This document shows, one piece after another, positions 1 to 10,572 of a stretch of DNA of 64,000 nt. Position 1 is the stretch's first letter, and each line of letters opens with the position of its first letter. The translations under genes were made by a program, and so were the position numbers. Under the pieces are notes generated by a model. That model was given only the letters and a program-made list of their open reading frames with translations, searched no databases and had not been told where the DNA came from. Origin of the DNA: Adenanthera pavonina (Eukaryota > Streptophyta > Magnoliopsida > Fabales > Fabaceae); assembly GCA_026686845.1 (NCBI GenBank), contig JAIVEN010000015.1, positions 22,301,501 to 22,365,500 on the forward strand, in the 5' to 3' direction.

Positions 1-2732
1 TTAGTGATAGTAAGCTTAGCAGTTGCCTGTAATCGACCTTCACCAGTCATTAGAAAAGCGCTGCTTATTAAAGTCACCTTGCGGATGTGATTAGCTCATG
101 GTTCCTACCATGATCATTTTGGTTGCATATCATGTGTATAACATTTTGCACAATACATGTTGCATATGGGCAATAGTATGTTGAATCCTTGTATCTGTCT
201 AGTTATGTACTATTATGTCTATAATCTATAATAGAGGAAACCTTTATTTTATATATAACCCTTGGTTATTGGGACATTTGTCTGACCTCCTATTGATACT
301 TCTTTTCAAAAGAGGATGTATAACTCCAGCAAGATGATGACCGAGGTGGATTTCCTCTTGGTCAACACGAGATATTTGAGTACACATGATCGGTAACTAT
401 TGCTTGAGAACACATGTTTATGCCTATATAATATTGTGTCAAGTTTAGTTTCTTGACTGGATGTCATGTATAAAAATGTCTTGAGTATGCTCCAGGTTGT
501 CATCAAGTTACTATCTCTGTTATTTGTCTTATGTCATTCTAACTCTAAGATTGATAAAGGTTAAGACACATATAGGCAAGCATGTATTGGATTGTGAAGC
601 TATATCTTGGTGATTATCGAAAATTCTTGGGCATATGTCCCATATGTTGTTATTGAGAGTCTGCGGTCTAGGGCATTGGTTACCCATGTGTATCTTGATG
701 AGTAAGACTAGTGTATAAATTCATTTTTGGAGTTTGGTGTTTTTAGGGGAAAAAGGGTATGTAATGGGGTCCAAACTTAAGAGAATAGTTTTCTTGAGGT
801 ACCACTTCCTTGAACAATGTCATTGTGTTACTTGTAACTTGCTGAAAAATGTTTGGTGACCAAAAGGTCAATGATAGGGGATTGAGAGGAGTTAGTAGCT
901 AGTTTTAGTAAAAAAAATGACCATTTTGGTGGGTGTTCAAAATCTCCATAAGGAGAAATTTTGAGGCAAGGTTGATGTCTATAATTAGAGGAGATGAAGA
1001 ATGACTTGTAGGCATTAAAATCAAGTTAATCAGAGGTCCGGTTAGAGAGATAATCATGTTCGAATTTCATTTAGAAAAACATATTTGCTGTCAATTGACA
1101 GCGGATATTGGACCTGCAGCAGCAGACTGCCTTGCCGTGGTGCCATACCCCTATTCCTTCTTCTTCATCCTTTTCTCCTTCCATCTAGGTTTTTAGGTCA
1201 TTTGTTTGTATTATCCTCCATTTTCTAACTCTTTTCCCCCCTAGTTCTCTATCCTTTCAAGTTCCTTTAGGATATTCTGGTTAAGTTATGGTTCTTAGAG
1301 GTAGTTTGGGTCTATATTTCTTTAGGATGTTACACTTTTGAAAGTGACATGAATGGTGACATTTTTAGGATTTGAATGTATATCTTTGGGTTTGACATAA
1401 AATGTTCTTTTTTTAAAAATTTTTTTGGACTGAAACATGTTGCATTACTTGATTAATTTCTTATTATTTTTGTATACTTTACTAGTATAACACTAAAGCT
1501 TTTACTATCACACTTGACAATTTCTCTTGAGAAGGGATTCAAATTAATCCAGTGAAATATATATATTTTTCTTGTGTGCAAATAAATGAGTGTGCAATTT
1601 GTATATAAAAGGGAAAGAAAAGAAAATTTGTTTCAATTATAATAAGGATAGATCTCATACTTTATTATTATGAGATGCATGATACACTTTTTTTATTCTT
1701 GACATAGCAGCAAGGGTGAAATTGATGTTGGTGATCATGGAAATGCCCATTTCTTATGTTAATAAAAGTTAATGCCTATTTATTCTTGCCATAAAGAATG
1801 TATTACTATTGTGTCAATTTTAAAGGTTTCCAAGGATGAGAATTTTGCCGTGAGATGGTTTCAAAGTTTATCAATTGTTTTTGAAACAAATATATATGTG
1901 TGTATTCCCATTTGTATGAATGCATACCACAAATATTTTAAACTAGAAGGTTTTGAACTGCGTCTAATTGAGATATTTTTAATACTAATGTTGTCACATT
2001 ATTAATCACTTTCTATAATGTAAATTGACAATAAATTACCAAATTTACTCTGAACACGAACCCCTTTCCACAAAGAAATTCACTCTCACACTCACAATAT
2101 TATTCTATAGATGCATCTCGTTAAGCCAATAAAATTTAAAAAAAAACAAAAGAAATTTGTCAATTTACTATGAAACTAAATTTTTCTTCCCCGCACATGA
2201 GGGATATGGGGGACATTTTATTTAGTTATAAAATATATTGAATTAAAAAAGAATCTAATTATTAACTCCCCCTATCCCAAAAAAATTGATATCACATGAT
2301 ATTAATTAAAATTAATATAGATTTGAAAAATAAATTAAAGCTAATTAATTAGTAAAAAATGTAAAAAAGAATAAGTTAGAATTAAAAAAGATTGAATTTG
2401 ACCCAAAAAACAAAAAGAACACGAGGCGCACCTAAAAAGATAAGAAAAGATGGACCCATATTAAAAGAAAGAATGAATAAATGAGGAAAAATGAGGCCCA
2501 CTTTTAATGAAAATAGAAAAAAGAAGAAAAAGAGAGAAGGCACGGAGCCCAAGGGGTGGAACCATACTTGTTGACCAATACACAATGTGGTCATATCCTA
2601 CTTTTAATTATATATTAATAATGGTTCATCCGCGTGTCATTATATAATTAATTACTTTCATTTAATGTGAGCACAGTATTAGTGAATTTGACAACATCTT
2701 TTTATGCTTGGAACTTGAGCATGTGTGAAACT
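1..2732. other. AT-rich intergenic DNA, no gene recognised
   Basis: I see no coding domain here. The open frames are short (under 80 codons) and of low complexity. Between about 2040 and 2600 the DNA is especially AT-rich. A perfect 14-bp palindrome lies at 1087-1100 without obvious context. Old unrecognised repeat remnants are possible. Confidence 0.6.
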
Positions 2733-2819
2733 CAATGTATTAAAAATTGGACAGGCCGATTCGACCGGTCCGACTGAGAATGGGCCCCTAGTCCAGTCCG
2801 GTCATATATGAAGACCGGA

Positions 2820-3715
2820 TGATAGAATAAGGGCTAGGCATGAATTGCAAGAGTTTGGAGCGGAGCATGGAGAGCTTGGAAGATTTGATCAAGGTACTGA
2901 ATATAAAGAAAGCCCAAGTTTAAGTGAAATCATCAACTCCAAAATACAAGCTTCAAATCTAAGCCCAAGAGGAGCCCATTGAAGGGAGTTACTTAAAATA
3001 TCATGTGCTTCATTAAAAGAGCATGTGACTTAGACATTAATGGGCTTAATTAGTGTTAATTTCATTTTTATTAATTATGGGCTGAACTTTGTTAATTAAT
3101 AAAGCCCAATTAGTTAATTAGTAGTCTTTTTGATAGCCCACATTGTAAATAAGCATGTCATGTGCCAAACATGCGATTTCATTAATGTGGTGGCATGTTT
3201 ATAAGGGCTTAGGTATTTTTTTATTATTTTTTATGAATTTTCATTATTTTATTTTAGGGATTTATTTTATTAGTTTTCTAGGTCCAATAGGAGTGTTGTT
3301 TGAGCCCAAAGTCTCCTAATCCTATCAGGATTACTTGAGCCCAAATTAATTAGGGTTTCTAGGCTTATTAGGTTAGATTTTACTTTGCCTATTTAAGGCT
3401 AACTTTCATATGCATTTTTCATATTTGAATGATTAAAGTTTCAGACTTTTGTGAGTTTCCTCTTACGATTCTTTGAGTGCTAGAGAGAATACTATGACTT
3501 ATCAAGGAATTGGTCAATCCTTGTGGCGTCACCGGAACTAGGGTTCAAGAGACCGGTTCTCTTGGGTTCTAATTCACCTCGACCAACATATCTCTTATGT
3601 TTTCTTCTTGCTGTTTCTATTTTTTAGTTTTCGTGTTCCTTGCAATTGCAACGATCTGAGTGTCATTCGTTTCAAGTGAGTTCTTTGGATTGATTCCATA
3701 AGGGCTCACTTATCA
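2820..3715 (+). repeat. 5' LTR of the gypsy-type element
   Basis: It begins tgatagaataagg and ends cacttatca, the canonical TG...CA. It matches 6880-7775 along its full length at a constant offset of 4060. A run just inside its start still encodes the tail of the element's long reading frame in the 3' copy. Confidence 0.93.
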
Positions 3716-3717
3716 TT

Positions 3718-3733
3718 TAACATCAGAGCTTTG
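3718..3733 (+). promoter_or_regulatory. Degenerate primer-binding site (initiator tRNA-Met type)
   Basis: Directly after the 5' LTR the sequence contains aacatcagagctttgg. This resembles the usual plant priming site tggtatcagagcc, which is complementary to the 3' end of initiator tRNA-Met. The first bases are altered, so priming may be weak. Confidence 0.6.
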
Positions 3734-3805
3734 GTTTGCAAATCAATGTGTGTTCTCTGTTTTGCTTGTTTCCTTGTTTTAATCGCTTCAAGAAAAATTT
3801 CGCTT

Positions 3806-4000
3806 CACTGTTCATACCGTATGGATTTCACTGTTCAACGGCACTGTTTCGCACTGTTCCATTTGCCGGCACTATTTTGACTATTCATTATACTGTTCAC
3901 GACATTGTTTCGCTTCACTGTTCACCGAACACTATTTTCGGTCACTGTGCATCGTACTGTATCGTGTCACTATTCTATCACTGTTCACCGAACTGTTTTT
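3806..4000 (+). repeat. Irregular array of cactgttca-like units in the gypsy-type leader
   Basis: About a dozen variants of cactgttca, cactgtttcg, cactattttg and tactgttcac follow one another at roughly 10-20 bp spacing between the primer-binding site and gag. The array makes a spurious Phe/Cys/Ser-rich open frame. Function unknown; it could be a leader or packaging region or a simple expansion. Confidence 0.7.
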
Positions 4001-4453
4001 CTATATTTGATCATTTGGGATTGTTTCTCTATAATTTGTCTTTCCTTCTAATTTCTTTCCTTATTAATTCCCTACAAATTTTCATCCTTCTTTGATCTAT
4101 TTCCTTCAGATTTCTCTTATTAGAAATTTAAGTTCTTTTGTCCTCATTTTGTGTTAGTTATTATTTAATTAAATTAGATCTTTGAGAACCTTAATTTTGA
4201 ACTTTTATTTTCTGTGATTGCAACTTCTTTAAAAACCAATTTCCTTTTGATTGAAGTTGTGGTTTTAATTTAGCACTTTCATAAGAAAGCAAGCTTTGAG
4301 TGGGAAAAGACAAGAGAAAAATTGCATCATATTTGAAAAAGCCTTGATTTAGTATGAAACACGAGTGCATTTACATTATTTTGAGTGAAACACGTGAGGG
4401 AGTGGTGAGGTCCATTTTCTCCTTTATTTACACTAACATTTTAGATTATAAAC

Positions 4454-4984
4454 ATGGCTGTTGGAGAAGTTGATTTTAAGGCCTTATTAAGGACTTTTAA
4501 TGATCAAATTAAGGAAATGAATGCAAAATTGGATCGCCTAGAGTTTTCTTCTAAAACGAAAGCAAGGCGTAATCTAAAGGTTCCTGCTCACATGGATGTT
4601 CTTAGCAAGATCAAATCGAAGATCCCACTATTTAATGATGAGAACAATCCTGTTGGTTACTTGGATTGGGAAAGAAAAGTTGAACAAGTCTTCGAATGTT
4701 GCAACTACTCCAAAATAGAGAAGGCACAATGTGCGTACCTTCGATTGGGTAAAAAAGTTGCTGCTTGGTGGAAACGGATGGAAACTAGACGAGCTGTAAA
4801 TGGAGAACCTTCCATTATAACATGGAATGAAATGAGAGTAGTCTTGAGGCAAAAATACATGTCATCCAAAGCTAAAAGTGTGGTTGAATATTCTAAGGAG
4901 ATGCAGATGCCCATGGTCCATCATTCATGTGATTCCCACATGGAGAAAGATGATCAAGTGGAACATGACATCGCTACCACTTGA
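4454..4984 (+). CDS. gag: Gag-like protein of the gypsy-type element, ended by TGA
   Basis: The 176 codons start MAVGEVDFKALLRTF. Residues about 55-140 contain the plant Ty3/gypsy gag pattern: an F-N-D-E-N-N-P segment, then YLDWERKVEQVFE, a leucine-containing helix, WWKRM, and TWNEMRVVLRQKY. Gag would form the cytoplasmic particle that packages the element RNA. No CCHC zinc knuckle is visible. The frame stops at TGA (4982-4984) and then stays open in the same frame to 7042, so the TGA is the only break in 863 codons including the final stop. It may be a single point mutation (for example from CGA) or a real gag boundary. Orientation matches the LTRs and primer-binding site. Confidence 0.8.
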   Translation: MAVGEVDFKALLRTFNDQIKEMNAKLDRLEFSSKTKARRNLKVPAHMDVLSKIKSKIPLFNDENNPVGYLDWERKVEQVFECCNYSKIEKAQCAYLRLGKKVAAWWKRMETRRAVNGEPSIITWNEMRVVLRQKYMSSKAKSVVEYSKEMQMPMVHHSCDSHMEKDDQVEHDIATT

Positions 4985-7042
4985 ACAACTGATGATATAA
5001 CAAGAGAATCCACTACAGGTATACCTGATCTTCAAAACTCTGATATTAATGTCTCTTGTGATTTAAGATGTGATAATTCTAGTAAGATAAATGATGTTAC
5101 CTGCATTGATGATATCCCTTGTGATGGAACAACTAAATTGGAATATGAATTGGGATGTGCTGAACTTGAGAATCCCAATGAGTTTAATGTTATTAATTGT
5201 GATAATGGGATTGAACATGATATCTTGCTAAATCTTGAAGAAAGAATTAGTCCAGATGTTGATAGTGTTGTGTTAGAAGGCTTAGATGATTCTAGTTGTG
5301 TTTCTAGTGTGCAAATTGAAAATAATGTTGTAGCACAATTGGAAAATAATGAAGTTGCTTGTGCTTATAAGATTAATAGCCATGATTGTGTTCAACTTTT
5401 AGAGAAATATAATGCTTTACATGTTGCTAATGATTTGATTGAAAATTCTTTGGATAGTAACATGCTAGTTTCAAGTAGTGCTAATAGTGTGATTCCTTTG
5501 GAAATTAGATCTTATGATTGCATTGATGAGATTGAGCATATTGACATGGTAATTGGAGATTTAGACTATGATGTTAGCTTAAATGGGTATGAAAGAAACT
5601 GTTATAATGTTTTGGAAAAAGTTCATGAACTATTGCCATGTATTCATTTGTGTGAAAATCATGAGAACTTGAAAAGTGAGCTAGAATGGAAAAATGAGAG
5701 TGGTAGAAATGAGAGAAGAAAAGAGAGATGTAGGAGAGAAAGTGCCCTGAAAAATAAAAAGAATGCAAAAAGAGTAAGAGAGAAAAGAAGTGAGAAAAGA
5801 GTGAAAAAGAGGAAAAAGAGAAAAGAAAAAGAGAGTTTAAGGAAGAATGAGAGTGAAAGTGAGCTTAAAGTAATTTTTACAAAACTGCTTCCTTCTTCAT
5901 CTCATCTTTCTTATGTGTCTTCATTGTGTTTTCTTCTTCCTTCTCATTATGTTTCTAATTTCTTTAAATTATATCATCCATCATTATTGCATGAGTCCAC
6001 AATTTCTTTTGAGTCCAAATTGCATGAGTCAATAATGAGTTCATTAGTTACTTTAGTGCCTTCTTTCTCTAGTTTATCCTTCTATGTCATTCCATCTCAT
6101 CATCATAGTTTTTTGTATTTCCTATGTATTTGTGAAGTAGTCCCTATTCGTTTTATGTTTTATGTTGCTTGTGTGTTTCATAAGTCATGTGCTTTAATGC
6201 TCCATTGTTGGCATTGTGTCCCATCTCATCCACATAAGTCTATTATGTTCCATTCTCTTTCTAGGTCATTCCCTTCTTTTGGTTTTGTGTTAGTATGTAC
6301 TTTTTTAGTCATTACTTCTCTATCTTTGTCTTACCATTGTGCATCATCATCTAATATTAAATCGGTCCAGATTTTGAGTTTATTGCATTATGATCATATC
6401 TGCCTAGATTTCATCCCGTATGATCTTTCTCATGCATTGGTTTCAATTAAGTCCTTTTGTGTCAAGTTTTGTTCCCATATCATTCCCCATGAATCCGATA
6501 ACACCTTGGTTCCATTTAAGTTTTGTTGTTTTGAATTGGTGTTTAGCTATTTGTTACAGGTTTTGAGTGAGGTTGATGAAAGCTCTTGTTTTCCAATCCA
6601 TGAAAATGAGTTGTATGTGATTCAAACAAATGGATTGCATAGTAAGGTTTTTGATCCTGGAGATTGGTTGCAAAAGTATAGAGGAACATTTAAAGCCAAT
6701 TTGCAACCAAGGGAGAATATTGTCTTCCAGGTTAATGTGAAGATCAAAGCCACAAAGCAACAATTAAGTTTGAAAGGTAAGTATACTCCTTGTTATATAT
6801 TTGATGCTTTTAATCGTTCCCTTTCTTTCCACATAGATTATGGAGATTCGAGGATGAATCCTTTCGAAGAGGGAGGGAATGATAGAATAAGGGCTAGGCA
6901 TGAATTGCAAGAGTTTGGAGCGGAGCATGGAGAGCTTGGAAGATTTGATCAAGGTACTGAATATAAAGAAAGCCCAAGTTTAAGTGAAATCATTAACGCC
7001 AAAATACAAGCTTCAAATCTAAGGCCAAGAGGAGCCCATTGA
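4985..7042 (+). CDS. Long uncharacterised ORF replacing pol in the gypsy-type element
   Basis: The frame is open from just after the gag TGA to 7042; the first ATG is at 5138 (634 codons). It has four parts. An acidic Asn/Asp/Glu/Val-rich portion covers residues about 1-185. A strongly basic Lys/Arg/Glu block, likely helical or coiled coil, covers about 187-240. A Ser/Phe/His/Cys/Leu-rich hydrophobic stretch covers about 245-500. The C-terminal part contains GDWLQKYRG, LQPRENIVFQV and RMNPFEEGGND, which resemble the end of gypsy polyproteins after the integrase core. No RT, RNase H, protease or integrase catalytic motif is present. The final 54 codons run into the 3' LTR. I recognise only the C-terminal relic; the function of the rest is unknown. 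The hydrophobic region might be low-complexity translation rather than membrane segments. Confidence 0.6.
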   Translation, partial: TTDDITRESTTGIPDLQNSDINVSCDLRCDNSSKINDVTCIDDIPCDGTTKLEYELGCAELENPNEFNVINCDNGIEHDILLNLEERISPDVDSVVLEGLDDSSCVSSVQIENNVVAQLENNEVACAYKINSHDCVQLLEKYNALHVANDLIENSLDSNMLVSSSANSVIPLEIRSYDCIDEIEHIDMVIGDLDYDVSLNGYERNCYNVLEKVHELLPCIHLCENHENLKSELEWKNESGRNERRKERCRRESALKNKKNAKRVREKRSEKRVKKRKKRKEKESLRKNESESELKVIFTKLLPSSSHLSYVSSLCFLLPSHYVSNFFKLYHPSLLHESTISFESKLHESIMSSLVTLVPSFSSLSFYVIPSHHHSFLYFLCICEVVPIRFMFYVACVFHKSCALMLHCWHCVPSHPHKSIMFHSLSRSFPSFGFVLVCTFLVITSLSLSYHCASSSNIKSVQILSLLHYDHICLDFIPYDLSHALVSIKSFCVKFCSHIIPHESDNTLVPFKFCCFELVFSYLLQVLSEVDESSCFPIHENELYVIQTNGLHSKVFDPGDWLQKYRGTFKANLQPRENIVFQVNVKIKATKQQLSLKGKYTPCYIFDAFNRSLSFHIDYGDSRMNPFEEGGNDRIRARHELQEFGAEHGELGRFDQGTEYKESPSLSEIINAKIQASNLRPRGAH
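6866..6879 (+). promoter_or_regulatory. Polypurine tract of the gypsy-type element
   Basis: gaagagggagggaa lies immediately before the TG of the 3' LTR, the expected plus-strand primer site. It is also coding, spelling the EEGG of the C-terminal relic. Confidence 0.88.
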
Positions 7043-7775
7043 AGGGAGTTACTTAAAATATCATGTGCTTCATTAAAAGAGCATGTGACTTAGACATTAA
7101 TGGGCTTAATTAGTGTTAATTTCATTTTTATTAATTATGGGCTGCACTTTGTTAATTAATAAAGCCCAATTAGTTAATTAGTAGTCTTTTTGATAGCCCA
7201 CATTATAAAGAAGCATGTCATGTGCCAAACATGTGATTTCATTAATGTGGTGGCATGTTTATAAGGGCTTAGGTATTTTTTTATTATTTTTTATGAATTT
7301 TCATTATTTTATTTTAGGGATTTATTTTATTAGTTTTCTAGGTCCAATAGGAGTGTTATTTGATCCCAAAGTCTTTTAATCCTATCAGGATTACTTGAGC
7401 CCAAATTAATTAGGGTTTCTAGGCTTATTAGGTTAGATTTTATCTTGCCTATTTAAGGCTAACTTTCATATGCGTTTTTCATATTTGAATGATTAAAATT
7501 TCAGACTTTTGTGAGTTTCCTCTTGCGATTCTTTGAGTGCTAGAGAGAATATTATGACTTATCAAGGAATTGGTCAATCCTTGTGGCGTCACCGGAACTA
7601 AGGTTCAAGAGACTGGTTCTCTTGGATTCTAATTCACCTCGACCAACATATCTTTTATGTTTTCTTCTTGCTGTTTCTATTTTTTAGTTTTCGTGTTTCT
7701 TGCAATTGCAACGATCCGAGTGTCATTCGTTTCAAGTGGGTTCTTTGAATTGATTCCATAAGGGTTCACTTATCA
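6880..7775 (+). repeat. 3' LTR of the gypsy-type element
   Basis: Direct repeat of 2820-3715, ending tatca and followed by ctgga. Most differences from the 5' copy are transitions, as expected after insertion. Confidence 0.93.
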
Positions 7776-8674
7776 CTGGAGTTCTTCAAAACTGGTGCGA
7801 ATCAGAGCAAAATCGGTTAAGAATCGGCCAAAAACCAGTACAAAACCGGTTTGGCCTCTTTTTTTTAATTTTTTTTAAATATTTTTTTTAATTTTTAAGA
7901 TAAAATAACATTATTTTTAGTACTAAATAGCATTATTTTTTATATAAATTTTTTCTTTCTATATTATATTATAGTATAAGTATTATTATGATACATAATT
8001 ATAAATAATGATAAATTTACTTAACAAATAATATAAAAATAGAATATCAATTGACTATTTTGAATTCAAAATATAATTATAGATGAATATTAATTTTTTT
8101 AGATTTTAATATTTGTTTGTAAAACTTATTAATAACATTTTTAATTTTCTATATATTATTAAATTTATTTTTCATCCTAGATTGAATGTTAATTTTATGG
8201 TCATGGATAAATATCTTTCATATTTTTTATCTACATTATTTAAAATATATTAATTTTTTTATAACCGGTCCAACCCCGATCCAACCATTGAACCTTGAAC
8301 CGTTGCTTCATAAGGTTCAATGGCCGATCCAGTTTTTAATATCTTAGTGAAACTAATACAGAACTGGGATCTTCTAATAGTATAATGTGCCTTTCTTTTG
8401 AATCTATTCTTGAAGCATGTGTTTGTAATTTTTGAGTTGAATATCACACCTTTTTTAAGATCTTTTGGCTAAAGATATATTTTTGAATTTTTGTTAATCT
8501 AAAATCTGTAAATTAATGTTGTAACAGGGGTATGTACATGGTTATTCCAAAATAATGAAGCATATACTCATTCTTCTAGTTTTTCTATCATGTATCTTTT
8601 GTTTTATTCTTCTTTCCTTCTCTCTTGCAAATTTTTTACTGGTTTTAGTGATGCTGTTATTTTAGTATATTAGA

Positions 8675-9160
8675 ATGACACCCAAAAAAGATATGAGAAA
8701 CTCTAAGGGAGATGAAAGAGATATGGCAAAATGGTATGATAGAAAAACTGAAATATTTTTGAAAGTGTGTGTTGAAGAGATACTTGTTGGAAATCGACCA
8801 ACTACACATTTTATTAAAGAAGGGTGAAAAAATCTCCAGCAAAAATTTCAAGAGGGAATTTGCTTATAATCACACACAATTAAAAAAATAGATGGGATGC
8901 CCTAAAGAGAGAGTTCACATCATTTGCAAAGGTAGTTGAAAAAGCAAGTGACATTGGATGGAATCATAAGAAGAACACCATAAATGCCTCTAAACAATGA
9001 TGGGTTGATAAGAGCAAGGTATGCTTGAGTTTTGATTCTCTATATATTGCTTTTTTACATCATTTTGATAATTTATTTATTTATTATCCATTCAATTATA
9101 GGAAGATCCAGAGATTTTGAAATTGAAGGATGGGGTTTTTAAATTTCTAGTGTTGCAAGA
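8675..9160 (+). pseudogene. Decayed Myb/SANT-like protein gene of a PIF/Harbinger transposon
   Basis: Starting at ATG 8675, the translation gives a Myb/SANT-like trihelix domain of the type paired with PIF/Harbinger transposases: FLKVCVEEILVGNRP, then KNLQQKF, then (in another frame) NRWDALKREF, then IGWNHKKNTINASK and WVDKSK. A GT-AG intron at 9019-9101 joins DKSK to EDPEIL in frame. The gene is broken by TGA in place of a Trp codon near 8825, a frameshift near 8855 and TGA in the QWW motif near 8999. This protein class normally helps the transposase bind DNA and enter the nucleus. It lies just upstream of the transposase, in the usual two-gene order. Confidence 0.78.
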
Positions 9161-9764
9161 GGAATGCTTCAAGGGCACTGTAGTTATTGGATATTCTATT
9201 TTAGTTCATATGAAAGTGATGATGGTTCAAAAATGGAAATTCAGGTTCAGAATAATTATAGATATCGACTTCAAATTATAAGTTTGGCTGTCTTTCTAGT
9301 GACAAATCATGTGTTGAAATATGGTGTGGAGGAGAAAAAACTACTTCAATTCTCTTAAGTCTTAAGTGGCTTATAGAGTTGATAGAGGCAAATGAAAACA
9401 TGTTTTTTTAGCAACTTTGAATGAGAAAACATGTGTTTCAACAATTTGTATGGGAATTAACCAACAATTATGGACTGACACCTACCAAATACATTGGAGT
9501 AGAAGAAAGTGTTGCTTTGTTATTATTTGTGATAGGTCAAGGAGCTACAAATAGAGGTGTTCAAGAATGATTTCGACATTTTGGGGAGACAATTCACAAA
9601 CATTTTCATAGAATCTTAACAGTTGTATACAATTTAGGAAATCATATCATTAGACTAGCTAATCCTATGCACTACTTCTCAATATATTAAAGATGATGAT
9701 CAATATTGGGCACTTTAAAGACTGCATAGAGGCAATAGACACTACGAAAAAAGAGGTATTTAGA

Positions 9765-9950
9765 GATGGCCAAAATCTGTCACTAAATAACTCAAAATTC
9801 ATCTCTAATCTATTAGAAACGAATTTAGAGACAACATTTAAGTCGTCTCTAAAAGTGGCGTCGCTAAATAATTAGAGAGGGATTAACTCATCCGTCTCTA
9901 TTTAGAGACGGATTTATTCCGTCTCTAAATAAAACAAATTCATCTCTAAT
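9765..9950. repeat. Left subterminal repeats of the CACTA element
   Basis: Repeated copies of tagagacgga, ccgtctctaaat and close variants occur in both orientations. In CACTA elements such subterminal repeats bind the transposase; that role is inferred here. Confidence 0.75.
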
Positions 9951-10553
9951 CTCAATCAAAATTTGTTACCAAAATTGTTAAAAATAATCAAATAAAATAA
10001 TAAAAATAGAATATAATCATCAGCCACTTCACCCCCTAGCCCAAAGCCCACGTCACATCACTGGTATATCATTTGTAGTGCCATATCATATTAATAGCTT
10101 CAAATGTGTCTCACCCAGGTTCGAAGTCATGACCTCTTACTTCCAATACCTTTGTAGTCATTATGTTGCCAGTTGAACTGAAATGTTTCTGCAGTCTCTA
10201 TATGTAATATTAAATATATATTATTTATCTACACACTAATATATAAACATATATATTTATAAGTCAATATATTATTAAAAAATACACATATGTTTTATAT
10301 GCAATTATTAATATCATAAAAAATTATATATATATATTTATATTTATATGAATATTTATATTATTTTGTTTAGATCTTAAATAATTTTCCTATAAATATA
10401 TTTGTTTTTCTTTGGAAAGAAAAAAATTATTTTCCTAGCCGACTTTTAAATTGAATTTTTATTTGTAAATAAAAATAATTATATATATTATGTTTATGAT
10501 CCATATGTTTTAATATTTTATTATGTTATTTTTTGCATAGTCATTTCATATAA

Positions 10554-10572
10554 TATATATATATATATATCA
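10554..10572. repeat. (TA)n microsatellite
   Basis: An uninterrupted alternating TA run inside the CACTA body. Confidence 0.8.

Larger units (their letters stand above)
2820..7775 (+). mobile_element. Non-autonomous Ty3/gypsy-type LTR retrotransposon (LARD-like)
   Basis: Two equal-length LTRs (896 bp) enclose about 3.16 kb. The order is 5' LTR, primer-binding site, leader, gag-like frame, long unknown frame, polypurine tract, 3' LTR. Flanking 5-bp repeats are ccgga (2815-2819) and ctgga (7776-7780), one mismatch apart. Protease, reverse transcriptase, RNase H and most of integrase are absent, so mobilisation would need proteins from a relative. The gag motif and a relic of a gypsy polyprotein C-terminus assign it to Ty3/gypsy. 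By hand count the LTRs differ at about 26 of 896 positions (2.9%) with no indels, which indicates a fairly recent insertion. Confidence 0.88.
2733..8346. mobile_element. hAT-like non-autonomous element split by a nested LTR retrotransposon
   Basis: The two outer ends form imperfect terminal inverted repeats. The left end at 2733 reads caatgtattaaaaattgg, and the right end, reverse complemented from 8346, reads taagatattaaaaactgg. Perfect 8-bp direct repeats gtgaaact flank the unit at 2725-2732 and 8347-8354. An 8-bp duplication is characteristic of the hAT superfamily. Without the LTR element (2820-7775) and one copy of its 5-bp duplication the unit is about 650 bp with no transposase, so it is MITE-like. 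Its interior next to the insertion is rich in ccggt/accgg words. The superfamily call rests on duplication length and terminal structure only. Confidence 0.75.

Noticed and set aside
1087..1100. Perfect palindrome ctgtcaattgacag
   Set aside because: Isolated 14-bp palindrome with no neighbouring gene or repeat; expected by chance in 64 kb of this size class.
3736..4095. 119-codon open frame rich in Phe/Ser/Cys
   Set aside because: It translates the cactgttca array of the retrotransposon leader; composition is repeat-driven and no motif is present.
10105..10135. tRNA-like B box (ggttcgaagtc) in the CACTA body
   Set aside because: No A box at the right distance and no cloverleaf; single short match by chance or an old SINE scrap.
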